A DNA stretch of 64,000 nt from Acholoe squamosa (taxonomy: Eukaryota > Annelida > Polychaeta > Phyllodocida > Polynoidae), in contig OX439044.1 in NCBI GenBank assembly GCA_949317995.1, positions 46,952,166 through 47,016,165 of the forward strand, read 5' to 3'. The position numbers and the translations under genes were made by a program. Under the pieces are notes generated by a model. The model worked only from the letters and a program-made list of their open reading frames with translations, had not been told where the DNA came from and ran no database searches. Position 1 is the stretch's first letter. The number at the start of each line of letters is the position of its first letter. Shown in pieces: positions 22,396-32,800 of this stretch.

Positions 22396-22957
22396 GGTAC
22401 CCATGCATACGCTATCTTCTTTCCAGCTAGAGCAAGACTATTGTGTCGTTCCAACACTCTTTTCACGAGAGGGTGTGTCCATTTGCTATGCTGCATTGCT
22501 GACAGTGATGATTTGGAGTCAGATACAATCAGATAGTTGTTGCCTTCTGATGTCTCAATGTGATCTTGTGCTAGGTATAATGCATGTAGCTCTGCTGTGT
22601 AGATGGAGGCTTTGTCTGGCAGGCATTCTTTGAAGGCATGAGGTCCTAGAACGGCTGCAGATGCTGTTTTGTCTGCCATATGTGATCCCCAGTCTGAGTG
22701 GGAAAGCATCTTCAGGAGGTTCATGGCCTTCTGGCATTTTTTCCGGAGGTATTCGATATGGGGTTTGAAAGCAAGAATGCTATCAAACACGAGTCCAAGG
22801 AATTTGACCTCCTTTTCTACCTTTAGTGCGTTCCCGTGCAGTGTGAGGGTAGGAGCCTACTTGCATCCTCGTCTACGACAGAAGTGCACACAGGATGTTT
22901 TTGTTTCAGAGAATTTGAAGCCATTTTCCAGGCTCCAAGTCTCTAGGTGGGCTAGGG
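22396..22957 (-). mobile_element. LINE family E fragment, RT thumb and RNase H start
   Basis: The minus strand reads F-L-G-L-V-F-D-S (RT end), then jumps to an RNase H region with S-I-Y-T-A-E-L-H-A-L and V-S-D-S-K-S-S. The first RNase H Asp region seems deleted. It ends in A-W-V-P at the LINE C insertion point and continues at 18949. An in-frame stop occurs near 22858. Confidence 0.75.
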
Positions 22958-23700
22958 AAGCCCGAGCTGAGTGTTGTATGCCTGACATACAGGTGCCACT
23001 TCACCTTTCAGAAGGTGACTGTTTGTCAGTTGGCTGTGACCAGTCCTTAGACGGGTCAGTTTCACCTGTTCCGATCTTGTCAGGTTTTCTTCTGTAAAAC
23101 TTTTGCCGACTGTTGGTCGGATGGTTCGCAGCTTGCTGGCATTTGCAGTGTTCCATCTGCGCTGCCATTTTTCCTGAACATGGACTTTTGCCATGGGTAG
23201 GGCATCTGTGTATGGCATTTGGTCGGCCCCTACAGGCCTCCTCAGAGCACTTTTTGCAGCAGTGTCTGCAGCCTCATTTCCTTCGATTCCTATGTGGCTT
23301 GGCACCCAACACATAACCACATCTTTACTTTTTGTCTTGTTTTCTGTGTACGCTTCCCGGATGGCTGGGATTACAGCATTTTTTGGATATAGGTCACGTA
23401 TGGCTTCTAGACATGGGTGGGAGTCTGAAAAGATGACAAATTTCTTCATCATCGAGACCTTGATCCATTTCAATGCCTGCAATAAAGCGTTTCCTTCTGC
23501 AGTGAAGATACTACTTTGTTTGTGGAGTGCCTTCTTCAGGTTACCAAAAGGTGTGTGGACAGCGAATCCAACACGGCTGCCATCTTTGGAACCATCAGTG
23601 AAAATGGCTTTGTGGTCATTGTACCTCCCCCTGAGTGCCCTGTATTCTTTCTCAAATACATGATCAGGGGTTTCGCTTTTCTTATTCTTGTCAAGATCAA
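22958..23700 (-). mobile_element. LINE family C second copy, RNase H region only
   Basis: Minus frame 23767-22952 is close to the copy at 26.1-27.5 kb. RNase H residues are visible: F-T-D-G-S-K-D-G, F-T-A-E-G-N-A-L, F-S-D-S-H-P, H-I-G-I-E-G-N-E-A-A-D. It stops at V-C-Q-A-Y-N-T-Q-L, before the normal C-terminus, and is truncated on both sides. Confidence 0.85.
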
Positions 23701-23734
23701 GGTTACACAAACTCAAGAAATCCCACTTCATCTT

Positions 23735-24529
23735 TGTGAAAGATTCAAAGGGAAAGGAATATGCCACCCTCGATCATCAACCACTCAAAAAAAATCACCA
23801 GGGGATTTCTTTTCATGACGAGGAACATGAACAACGCATGTATAGGACTGGAGAAGAAAGTTGCCCATTGAAGTCATTGAAGCTGTATCTGTCCAAGCTA
23901 CATATGGATTGATTGATTGATTGATTTGTTTAACGTCCTAAGGCCGTAGGCCTCATGTGACTGCCTCATTGGTTATCAGACATTTAGTCCATTCTTTTCT
24001 CAAACTTAATTTGCGCGTGCGTGTGCGTGTGAATGTGCGCGTGCGTGTGTTTGGGAGTCTGCTTGTAGCAGTCGGACACGGCTCGTAGCAGTGAGACACT
24101 GCTCGTGGCTCAAGGCCCTCTTTATCGTGCTGCCTCACCCAGACACTGTGCCGCAGACTGTTGACACATCATCTGACCGGTCCATTATCCTGACACCGGC
24201 CGGACAGTCGTGGTTCTATACCAATCGGGCCAGCTTACCACGGACTGACGAGTATAGAGCTACATATGGAAATCGATAACTTCTTCCAGACACCAAAGAA
24301 AAAAAACTTTAGGCTCTCAACTTCTTGTTATGCTAAATCAGCCGTAGGAGTTAACACCATTGGAAAGTTCATGAGTCGTTTATCCATGGATGCTAAATTA
24401 AGCAAGATCTACACCAACCACTGCATCCGTGCCACTTGCATCACCAAACTTAGGGAGCAAGGAATTGCAGCGAAAGACATTAAATCGGTTACAGGACATC
24501 GGGCAGCAGCATCAGGTAAGAAGACCTAT
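23735..24529 (+). pseudogene. Crypton/DUF3504-like tyrosine recombinase, split by a LINE tail
   Basis: The frame before the insertion (to 23908) carries G-K-E-Y-A-T-L-D-H and C-P-L-K-S-L-K-L-Y-L-S-K-L. After the insertion it resumes (24258 on) with N-H-C-I-R-A-T (the H-x-x-R box), V-T-G-H-R, and a Tyr eight residues later (24527-24529), the spacing of the catalytic Tyr in this class. Removal of the 349-bp insertion plus one copy of the 13-bp duplication rejoins the frame. The box I Arg region is missing, cut by the LINE copy to the left. Confidence 0.72.
23909..24257 (-). mobile_element. LINE family A 3'UTR insertion with 13-bp target duplication
   Basis: A 5'-truncated LINE A tail. AGCTACATATGGA is duplicated at 23896-23908 and 24258-24270. 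It interrupts the tyrosine recombinase frame. Confidence 0.92.
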
Positions 24530-24737
24530 GCTAAGGTAGTGGCATCAAAGGAGACCCCAGGGGTACCTATACTAGGTGAAAAAATTGAAGACCTGGATAG
24601 GTTCCATAACAACTTACGTTGGAAACACCATTTTGAGAACAAAACGACCAACCAGGTCCCGATTTTAGAACAAAAAGTAAAAAAAATCCAGAGTCTTCCG
24701 GTCGAAATCCAACAGGAAGGCACCCGAGGGGAGCTCT

Positions 24738-26126
24738 ATGCTAGAAACTTTTATAACCTTAAATGAATTAGAACTGCAAAAATGCAAAACGATTAGTCCT
24801 AGGAAACACAATCATACCTTAGAGGAAACCAAAGCCTTAGAAGGTCTGTCACAAGATAAGGATATAATAATCAAATCTGCCGACAAGGGCGGTGCAGTAG
24901 TTATACAAGTAGACTACATCCGAGAAGCAGAAAGCCAATTGAGCGATAAAAAATTCTACAAGAAATTAGATCGAGACCTAACTGAGGGTCATACACAGAT
25001 AATCAATGATTACCTGAAGAAACTCCTAGATAAGGGTGAATTAACTAATCAAATATATGATAAAGCTATAACGGAGGAATATAAAACACCCCAATTTTAT
25101 ACACTCCCCAAAATACATAAAAACAAAACACCCCCACCAGGAAGACCTATTGTTTCGGCCAATGGCTGTGCCACTGAAAAAATATCTGCCCTCATAGATA
25201 TAATATTAAGACCAATTGTCCCCCTTACTAACTCCTATGTCAAGGACACAGGTCACTTCTTACACAAATTAGCATCGATCCAAACAGGATTGACCCCTAG
25301 CAGCATTCTCTGCACCCTAGATGTAAGTGCTCTATATACAAATATCCCCAATGAGGGAGGCCAGATGGCAGTGGCCAAATGGTTAATAAAATTCCGACCC
25401 AATCATAACATACCTAAAGGGGAACCCTCTAATACTTCTGTATTAACAATGCTAAAAATAGTATTAGAATTAAACAATTTTGAGTTTAATGGAACTCATT
25501 ACATACAAGTGGGAGGGACAGCTATGGGCACCCGTGTCGCACCCACTTTAGCTAATTTATTTATGGCAGACTTTGAAGAAAATCATGTCTACCCCTACCC
25601 ACTCCAACCTATTATATGGTCCAGATTTATTGATGACATTTTCTTAATCTGGAATCATGGTGAGGAAGAGCTGGTCAAATTTATCAGCCATCTAAACACC
25701 TGCCATGAGAGTATCAAATTCACACATGAATACTCCAGCAAGTCTGTCCCCTTCCTAGACGTACTAGTAAAACTAGAGAATGGTCATATCACTACAGACT
25801 TGTATAATAAACCGACAGATGCCCACAATTATTTACACTATGACTCGGCGCATGCGGGTCATTGCAAAAAGGGCATCCCATATGGGCAATTCCTAAGAAT
25901 ACGCAGAATCTGCACTAAAAAGGAAGACTAGATGAGACACGGTCTCAACATGGCTGCCCATTTCTTACATAGGGGCTATCCTATAAAATTGGTTGCGGAA
26001 GGGTTCAAACGCGCACTGCTAAAAACCCACCCTGATCCCCTTGACCCCTACAATGTAGGTGACAAATCCACATGTGATAACAACCTAGCCATACTGGTCA
26101 CCACCTACCACCCAGCTTTCAATAGT
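24738..26126 (+). pseudogene. Penelope-like reverse transcriptase
   Basis: RT motifs in order: A-D-K-G-G-A-V-V near residue 50, F-Y-T-L-P-K-I-H-K, G-R-P-I-V-S, L-D-V-S-A-L-Y-T-N-I-P (motif A), G-T-A-M-G-T-R-V-A-P (motif B), F-I-D-D-I-F (motif C, Asp299-Asp300), then P-F-L-D-V. The stop at 25931 is followed by 80 more codons of the same type in the next frame (25932-26126), so one frameshift or stop is present. An upstream stretch (24530-24766) adds PLE-like N-terminal sequence. The protein reverse-transcribes the element's own RNA (family knowledge). Confidence 0.88.
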
Positions 26127-27520
26127 TTGGTTTGGTTTGGTTTGGTTGATTTAACCTCCGCTAATAGTAGTTAAAATTTAGCAGAGAGACTATGTTTCAT
26201 TTCTTTTCTGTTTTTCCCTATTTACTTATAGGGCATTGCCTGATAGGATCAGGCTTCCTTGTTTTTCATATTTTGTCAAAGAGCTTGGCTTCCCGCAGGA
26301 AATCAAGAATCTCCTTGTTTCCAGTGCTGTGGAAAACACTGTTCATTGTCGTTGGATTTTTCAGGAATTTCTTCCTGCTTCTCTTGGTTGCCTGACAATG
26401 TAGCATGAGATGTTCCACACTCAGCTGAGTGTTGCATGCCTGACATACAGGTGCCACTTCACCTTTCAGAAGGTGACTGTGTGTCAGTTTGGTGTGACCA
26501 GTCCTAAGACGGGTCAGTTTCACCTGTTCTGGTCTTGTCAGGTTGTCCTCTATGTATCTTTTGCCGACCGTTGGTCGGATGGTTTCGCAGCTTGTTGGCA
26601 TTTGCAGCGTTCCATCTGCGCTGCCACTTATCCTGAACATGGACTTTAGCCATGGGTAGGACATCTGTGTATGGCATCTGGTCAGCCCCTACGGGCCTCC
26701 TCAGAGCATTTTTGGCAGCAGTGTCTGCAGCCTCATTTCCTTCGATTCCTATGTGGCTAGGTACCCAACACATAACCACATCTTTGCTTTTTGTTTTGTT
26801 CTCTGTGTATGCTTCCCGGATGGCTCGGATTATAGCGTTTTTTGGATATAGGTCACGTGTGGCTTCCAGACATGGGTGCGAGTCTGAGAAGATGACAAAG
26901 TTCTTCATCGTTGAGACCTTGGTCCAATTTAAAGCTTGTAACAGAGCATTTCCTTCAGCGGTGAAGATACTACTTTGTTTGTGAAGCGCTTTCTTCAGGT
27001 TCCCAAAGCGGGTGTGGACGGCAAATCCGACTCTATTACCATCTTTGGAACCATCAGTGAAGATCGCTTCGTGGTCACTGTACTTGTTCCTGAGTGCTCT
27101 GTATTCTTTCTCAAATACATGATCAGGAGTTTCGGCTTTCTTGTTCTTATCAAGGTCGAGGGTCACCTTTGGTGTCTCCTGCTCCCATGGAGGGGTCTTT
27201 GCGGGTTCATCTGTCACAATCCGTTTCATAGGAATCCCAGCCTCCCGGAACAGTGCTCTTGTTCTCACTGCCATCGGTTTGACGACATTTGGTTTTTCTC
27301 TGTAGATGTTTTTGTTGTTGAAGATCAACTTGTGAGCTGGATTGGTCGGGTTAGCCCGCACACGTATAGCATACTGTAGTGTGAGCTTCTCCCTGCGCAG
27401 GTCCAGTGGTGGGATCCCTGCTTCCACATGGAGGCTGGATGCAGGTGTTGTCCGAAATGCCCCAAGACATAGACGGAGTCCCTGATTCTGAATGGGTTTT
27501 AGTCCGTCCAGGACTAATAA
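26127..27520 (-). mobile_element. LINE family C copy, 5'-truncated, inserted in the Penelope element
   Basis: Minus frames 27427-26504 and 26664-26266 encode the end of RT (L-G-A-F-R-T-T-P), a complete RNase H (F-T-D-G-S-K-D-G, T-A-E-G-N-A, F-S-D-S-H-P, E-G-N-E-A-A-D) and a C-terminal C-x2-C ... H-x-x-x-x-C motif. A frameshift at about 26580 splits it. The 3'UTR ends in the same (CCAAA)n tail as LINE C, at about 26127. Confidence 0.88.
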
Positions 27521-28104
27521 ATACCAATTGGGAGTTATTATCCCGTTCTGCCCGGACCAGGGAAATACATCAAAGAAAATTCTTGATGTCTCTAAGAAAA
27601 CCTCCCTCCCTGAAAAACAAATTGACCAGGGCCAAATTAGATTACCATCCGGGGAGAAAACACAAAAAGGCTATCAGGAGTGGGCAATCGCATGTGTGCG
27701 CATGGGCAGAACAGGGCCGATGCGAATATTGTCCCAGAATGAATAAATCAGGCAAAATCACCTCTTTCACCACGGGTAAATCTTACAGTACCAAAATTAA
27801 TGTTACATGTAAGAGCTCCAACTTGATCTATGCACTAACCTGCAAAGGTTGTGGGGTACAATATGTAGGTCAAACTAGCCGACGAGTCATAGACAGAATC
27901 GGGGAGCACTTTACTCAAATCCGAACATCCAAAATGGACACGGATATAGGTAATCATTTTAATTCCAATAACCATGACGAAGTCAATGATGTGGAAATTA
28001 CTGTTCTAGACTTCATCCAAAGCCACCCACAAAGTGAGTTTGCTGCTAAGATACGGAACAAAATAGAGAGGGACTGGATAAGCAAAATGTTCCTTTTGGT
28101 ATGA
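27500..28104 (+). CDS. Penelope-like GIY-YIG endonuclease segment
   Basis: This is the part of the Penelope ORF after the LINE insertion. A conserved connector (N-W-E-L-L ... N-K-L-T-R-A-K-L) is followed by Cys motifs (C-A-W ... C-E-Y-C; C-K-G-C) and a GIY-YIG core read as L-I-Y-A-L-T-C then V-Q-Y-V-G-Q-T, with R and H further on (R-I-G-E-H-F) and a Glu near the end. It nicks the target site for priming. The frame closes cleanly at 28104. Confidence 0.85.
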
Positions 28105-28390
28105 ATTTAGTAGATGCACCCATCTTCTAAATCACATAGGGCCCTTAAATTCCAGGCCCCCTACCCCAATCTTCGTTAAAAACACATGTTTACTGGTAGG
28201 GGACCACAAGTTGTATTGGGAATTCAGAAAACTAGATGTTTCAATATAGCCTAGGGACCCAAGTTGTAAAGAGAAAAAATATTTTCTTCTTTACACCGTA
28301 CTGTCTCTTTTCTAATTTCAAATGATATATTTTATTTTTTGAAATTAACACTCTTCAATTTAATTTGGGTTGAAAATTTGTTTGCCAGTT

Positions 28391-28437
28391 AAGAGCCTGA
28401 TGAGATCCAAAGATCGAAACCTTGGAGTCACACCCCC
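28391..28437 (+). ncRNA. Hammerhead ribozyme motif (type I, minimal)
   Basis: CTGATGA (28397-28403) is followed by a 4-bp stem II GATC-CAAA-GATC (28404-28415), then GAAAC (28416-28420), a very short stem III region, and GTC with predicted cleavage after 28429. These are the invariant hammerhead core elements in the right order and spacing. Stem III has only about two pairs and stem I pairing is poor, which fits the minimal ribozymes of Penelope-like elements that work better as dimers, or partial decay. Confidence 0.72.
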
Positions 28438-28575
28438 CAGCAAAGCTGAGGGATCTTCAGATTAACAATTTGGGGAGGTCCCAGTCTAAACCATGACCCC
28501 TGACCCGGAAGTCATAAACACAATGAACTTCCTGTGTGACATAGCAACCGAGTAAACTTTTACAATGGTTGCCTA

Positions 28576-30090
28576 GAGATTGATTGATTGATTGATTTGT
28601 TTAACGTCCTAAGGCCGTAGGCCTCATGGGACTGCCTCATTGGTTATCAGACATTTAGTCCATTCTTTTCTCAAACTTAATTTGCACGTGTGTGTGCGTG
28701 TGAGTGTGCGCGTGCGTGTGTTTGGGAGTCTGCTTGTAGCAGTGGGACACGGCTCGTAGCAGTGAGACACTGCTCGTGGCTCAAGGCCCCTCTTTATCGG
28801 GCTGCCTCACCCAGACGCTGTGCCGCAGACTGTTGACACATCATCTGACCGGTCCATTATCCTGACACCGGCCGGACAGTCGTGGTTCTATACCAATCGG
28901 GTCAGCTTACCACAGACTGACGAGTATAGAGAGCCACTTTCCAACCTGGCTGCAAGATTACTCTTCCAGCCGGGCCAGAGGATCATTCCCCCAGCCCACC
29001 TGACCGATACTTGAGGGGAGGTGTTTCCCCCCCGCTTCAGAGCTTCTCGAACATCTTCACTTCCCTGAGGAAGGTCAGAAGTTCTTTCTTACCAGTGCTG
29101 GTAAACACACTGTTCATGGACAAACCATGAAGGTGCTTGTCCCTACTCCTCTTTGTTGCCTGACATGAGAGCACCAGGTGTTCCATAGTCAGAGGTACTT
29201 GACATTGCTGACATGTGGGTTGGTTTTCACCCTTCATGAGGTGTCCGTGAGTCAGCAGAGAGTGACCTATCCGAAGACGGGTCAGTCTTGTCGATTCCCT
29301 CCTGGTCAGGCCAGTGTGGTCATGCTCTTTGCCAATCGAAGGTTCGATGGCTCTGAGCTTGTTATTGTGGTCAGAACTCCATCTTTTCTGCCACTCTTTT
29401 TTTATGAACTCCTTGGCCATAGGGAGCAGGTCTGAAGAGGGGATGGGAGCCAAGCCGGGTTCCCGGCTCAGGGCTTTCTTAGCTGCATGGTCTGCAGCTT
29501 CGTTCCCCTCTATCCCAATGTGGCTGGGGAGCCAACAGAGGGTGACCTCTTTCTGGGCCTGAGTCAGGTGCGAGATAGATTGTTTCATCTGCTGCACCAC
29601 CGGGTTTCGTGGGTCATGCTGGCATAGAGTTTGCAGGCATGACTTCGAGTCAGAGAATATGATGAAGGCATTGCGCGTAGACACCTTCATCCACTCCAGT
29701 GCACTTAGGAGGGCATGCGCTTCTGCAGTGAAGATGCTGCTCCTTCCATGTAGTGCTCCTTTCCATACTCCGAAGGGTGTACAAGCCGCAAAGCCTACTC
29801 GGTTTCCATCCTTGGAGCCATCAGTGTACACCTCAGTATACATTTGATGGTGATGGCAGACTTCTGCCAATTTCTCCAAGTACACCTTGTTTTCAGTTTC
29901 GCTTTTCTTGTGTTTGCTCAGTTCAAAAAGGATCTTGGCTTCTGCCTGTTCCCAAGGAGGGGACTTGGCAGGTCCTTCCTTCAGGACCTTTGTGATGGGA
30001 ATTCGGGCCTCTCTGATCAGGGTTTTCACCCTTACTGAGAAAGGCTTTGCCACGTTCTTGTTTCTACGAACGGGCAGTGTGAGATTAACA
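28576..30090 (-). mobile_element. LINE family A copy with RNase H region and 3'UTR
   Basis: Minus frame 30101-29037 (354 codons) holds a complete RNase H: Y-T-D-G-S-K-D-G, F-T-A-E-A-H-A-L, F-S-D-S-K-S, S-H-I-G-I-E-G-N-E-A-A-D, then the C-Q-Q-C ... H-L-V-L-S-C tail motif. The 3'UTR and (AATC)n tail reach 28576. It is 5'-truncated where it meets the gypsy integrase relic near 30090. Confidence 0.9.
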
Positions 30091-30228
30091 GGACTCTGCA
30101 TGATTTGCTGAGAACACTACCCCCAGGAGAGAAGAGGAGGTTGCCAGTCCACCTACCTGAGTTGGTGTTTGCATTCACTCCACATGCTAGTACTGGGTAC
30201 TCACCTTATTATCTACTATTTGGCAGAG

Positions 30229-30305
30229 ATTGTTTGTTTAGTTTTACATCCAGGGGCCATCAAGGAACTCAGACATTCAAGGGTTCTCGGACATTAAGTC
30301 CTTAT
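30229..30305 (+). mobile_element. SINE-like element D copy
   Basis: It starts TTTGTTTAGTTTTACATCCAG and carries GGAACTCAGACATTCAAG and CGGACATTAAGTCC. Further copies are at 32870-32955, 38288-38338 and 63034-63095. The (TTTG)n end is probably the tail of a minus-strand element. Confidence 0.65.
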
Positions 30306-30727
30306 TTGGCAGAGAGCCTCGCCTCCCTATCAACCAGCTATTGGGCGATGTAAGGGATGAGCGGCTTGCTGCTGGAGAAGGGGTGACGGGGGTAGACGCA
30401 TGGCTGGGGGAACACCAGTGCGGTCTTGAGGATGCAATGGAGAGGGCTGGATCCAACACTGAGGAGGCTGCTCTGGAGCGTCAAGACCGGCATAACAAAG
30501 ATGTTAGGGCAGACATGGATATTCCTGTAGGTCCCAGGGTATTCAGATTGAGTCGGGTCAGCCTGGGGACAAAACAAAATCCAAGATCGCTGGGATAGAC
30601 AACCATATATCATCACAAAGAGAAATGGTAATGTCTACACAATCAAAAGTGCCAGTAATCCTGAGGATGTCAGGACCCTGAATCGGAGGGACCTGCTTCA
30701 CTGTCAGAGTCTGCATGAACCAATAGG

Positions 30728-30906
30728 AGTGAGTGAGTAATAGATGTTTAACGCCATTTCGACAGCTAAGGTCATATTCATGGCGAGAACGACATTACAC
30801 AATTTCACAGGGGAATGTGTCAGTGCCCGCGCATATGTGCACCGCACACATCCTGAGGGATAGGAAAGAGGAGAAATAGACCCTTTTAAGTGGGCTAGAG
30901 AAGCCC
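30728..30906 (-). mobile_element. SINE type C with 12-bp target duplication
   Basis: Type C blocks with a (ACTC)n tail on the minus strand. TGAACCAATAGG flanks it at 30716-30727 and 30907-30918. Confidence 0.9.
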
Positions 30907-31090
30907 TGAACCAATAGGTGCGGACGGCGATGGTCACATAGTTGTACAAGGTAACATACATCTCACAGTGAAGATGATCTTGTTGTTCCTGTGGCTATTC
31001 CACCAGTTAATGCCGAAGAACAATTGGTACCAGATCAGGAAGAAAGTGACAGTGAACCTGAGGGTGACCAGGTGCAAGAACCGGCCCCAA

Positions 31091-31256
31091 GGAGAGTGAG
31101 TGAGTGAGTAATAGGTGTTTAACGCCATTTCGACAGCTAAGGTCATATTCATGGCGAGAAAGACATTACACAATTTTACTGAGGAATGTGTTGGTGCCCG
31201 CGCATATGTGCACCACACATATCCTGAGGGGATAGAAAAGAAGTGGGCTAGGGAGG
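31091..31256 (-). mobile_element. SINE type C with 10-bp target duplication
   Basis: A type C copy lacking the CCCTTTTAAG segment. CCGGCCCCAA flanks it at 31081-31090 and 31257-31266. Confidence 0.85.
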
Positions 31257-31812
31257 CCGGCCCCAAAAACAAGCAGGGAGGGTGCGGGACACCATCCTAA
31301 CCCGTACAACCTGCCTAGATCAGTAGTCGCCAATAAACAGCAAGGCACTACTGATGATCATACAACAGCGATGTTGGGACAGATGGCTGAGGCACATATA
31401 TTGATGCTGCAACTAATGGCGAGGAAGTGATTTATGACTGAAGTAGCTCACAAGGGTGCTTCGCAAAAAGTTGGGGCGGATGTGATCTGTCAAAGTCCAT
31501 CTACTCTATTGATGTGATCTGTCAAATCCATCTACTCTAGTACAGAGTTTACCCACTTGGAGGAGCATGTGTCATTTACTCACTCTCCAGACATACATGG
31601 CCCTTAGGGAGCTGCTCTTCAGCATGTGTGCTGGGAGAGGGAGGCTTGCTTTCAAAGGAAAAGGACCAGGAGCCCTTTTGTTTCTGCTTTTAGGGCTAAA
31701 AGCCCCTTTTCCACATGGAGGATCCTCCAAAGACACCCAGCTGATGAGAGATGGTTAGGGGGAGGAACCCACTGTTTTTGCATGGGTTTTATTTTTATTC
31801 TCGGTTTTGTTA

Positions 31813-32024
31813 CCGTATATACTCATCTTTTACCTTGCCATGAATAAAAAGTCATTATTATCACAACCTCATTCCGCATACTTTTCTTTTTTTTATAATG
31901 TGCGACTTCACGCTATCACTTAGTTGGTATGTTACATAAGCCTGCCCCTGCCCCGTGTATTAGCCTGGTCAATTTGCCACTAAGTGCTTATATAAGCCCG
32001 GGCTTATACACGGGGGAAATACGG
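31813..32024 (+). mobile_element. TA-flanked MITE (CCGTAT type)
   Basis: Ends CCGTAT / ATACGG are flanked by TA on each side, with inner ATAAGCC repeats and a hairpin around GCCCGGGC. It belongs to the same broad group as the MITEs at 44741 and 46704. Much of the surrounding 31.44-32.54 kb shows no gene. Confidence 0.55.
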
Positions 32025-32544
32025 TATGTATTACGGACAAACTTTAGGATAGGGAGGTGACTGGTTAACACTCACAAGAGGGTGCAAGTACTGGTAAACA
32101 CTCCCCTCTGTGATTTGAGACTATTGATATTCTAACTTTTACCGGTCTGACATGAGCAATCCGCAAACACCATGGCCGACGCACTCACAGGTTTAACTAT
32201 TCCACAGAATCTGTCTGGGAGTTGGCCTTCAGAAAACTAAGACATATGCTGCGAGACTCCCACCCTTGCCTATTATGATGTAAGGGTTCCCACAATATCC
32301 GGAGAGTCAGATTTCATGACAAAAATCTAAATTATCCATGACATTTTGAATATTTGGACATTATCAGTGATGACCTCATGGCAAAATTCCTGCAATCGAG
32401 GTTGATTGATTGATTTTTATAATGGCCTAAGGTTTTAACACCTCATAGGACTGTGAGGTGGAAAGAAAGTCCACTTCAATGGAATTTTTTTTGCAATAAA
32501 TAATCAGTTTTCCATGAGACAAGACCAATTTTCAGAAATTTCAT

Positions 32545-32800
32545 GACATTCCCTCACGACTTTGAATTCTATGTCTTTCCATGACATCTTTGGTAAGGAG
32601 ATCAGCATTGAGAGTGATCACAGGCCACTGCAAGCTACATTTTCAAAGCCTCTGTTAAAAGCAACCATGTGTCTACAAAGCATGATGCTAAAACTAAAGC
32701 ATTATAATCTTGTTATAAAATATGTACCAGGGAAATGTGCAGTCTTGCAAGTGGCTCAGGAAGATATTGAAATCGTACCAATTATTGACTATTGCTGAGC
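32545..32800 (+). pseudogene. Ty3/gypsy RNase H relic
   Basis: A short frame with K-E-I-S-I-E-S-D-H-R-P-L and a downstream Y-V-P-G-K motif, the end of a gypsy RNase H domain. Both sides are lost; it ends at an A-run near 32800. Confidence 0.75.

Larger units (their letters stand above)
24530..28560 (+). mobile_element. Penelope-like element with RT, GIY-YIG nuclease and hammerhead motif
   Basis: RT (24738-25931 onward) and a GIY-YIG endonuclease (about 27.5-28.1 kb) on the same strand define a Penelope-like element. It is split by a LINE C insertion between about 26,126 and 27,520. A hammerhead ribozyme motif at 28.4 kb matches the known presence of such ribozymes in the terminal repeats of Penelope-like elements. 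The 5' terminal repeat is not seen; the left boundary abuts the tyrosine recombinase. Confidence 0.85.
30091..31440 (+). pseudogene. Ty3/gypsy integrase C-terminal relic, interrupted by three SINEs
   Basis: The frame reads L-P-P-G-E-K-R and [12 protein letters not shown] (integrase core end), then resumes after a short insert (30229-30305) with R-L-P-I-N-Q-L-L-G and a C-terminal D-R-W-D-R-Q-P-Y-I-I DNA-binding block in a shifted frame, ending near 30716. A Pro/acidic tail continues in pieces between the SINEs. It belongs to a different gypsy family from the 1-14 kb element. Confidence 0.75.

Noticed and set aside
22935-22957. GTGGGCTAGGGAAGCCCG resembling the head of SINE B between two LINE fragments.
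   Set aside because: Only about 18 bases and no other SINE part, so a SINE remnant cannot be told from chance.
14923-29014. Plus-strand ORF of about 64-71 codons present in several copies (14923-15138, 17997-18191, 28820-29014; shorter at 24091 and 34813).
   Set aside because: It lies antisense in the 3'UTR of LINE A and is repeated only because the LINE is repeated. Truncated copies and no family match give no sign of coding selection.
18357-30111. Plus-strand ORFs over LINE regions (for example 19772-20053, 23193-23663, 26975-27379, 29314-29562).
   Set aside because: They are antisense shadows of the LINE endonuclease, RT and RNase H frames on the minus strand.
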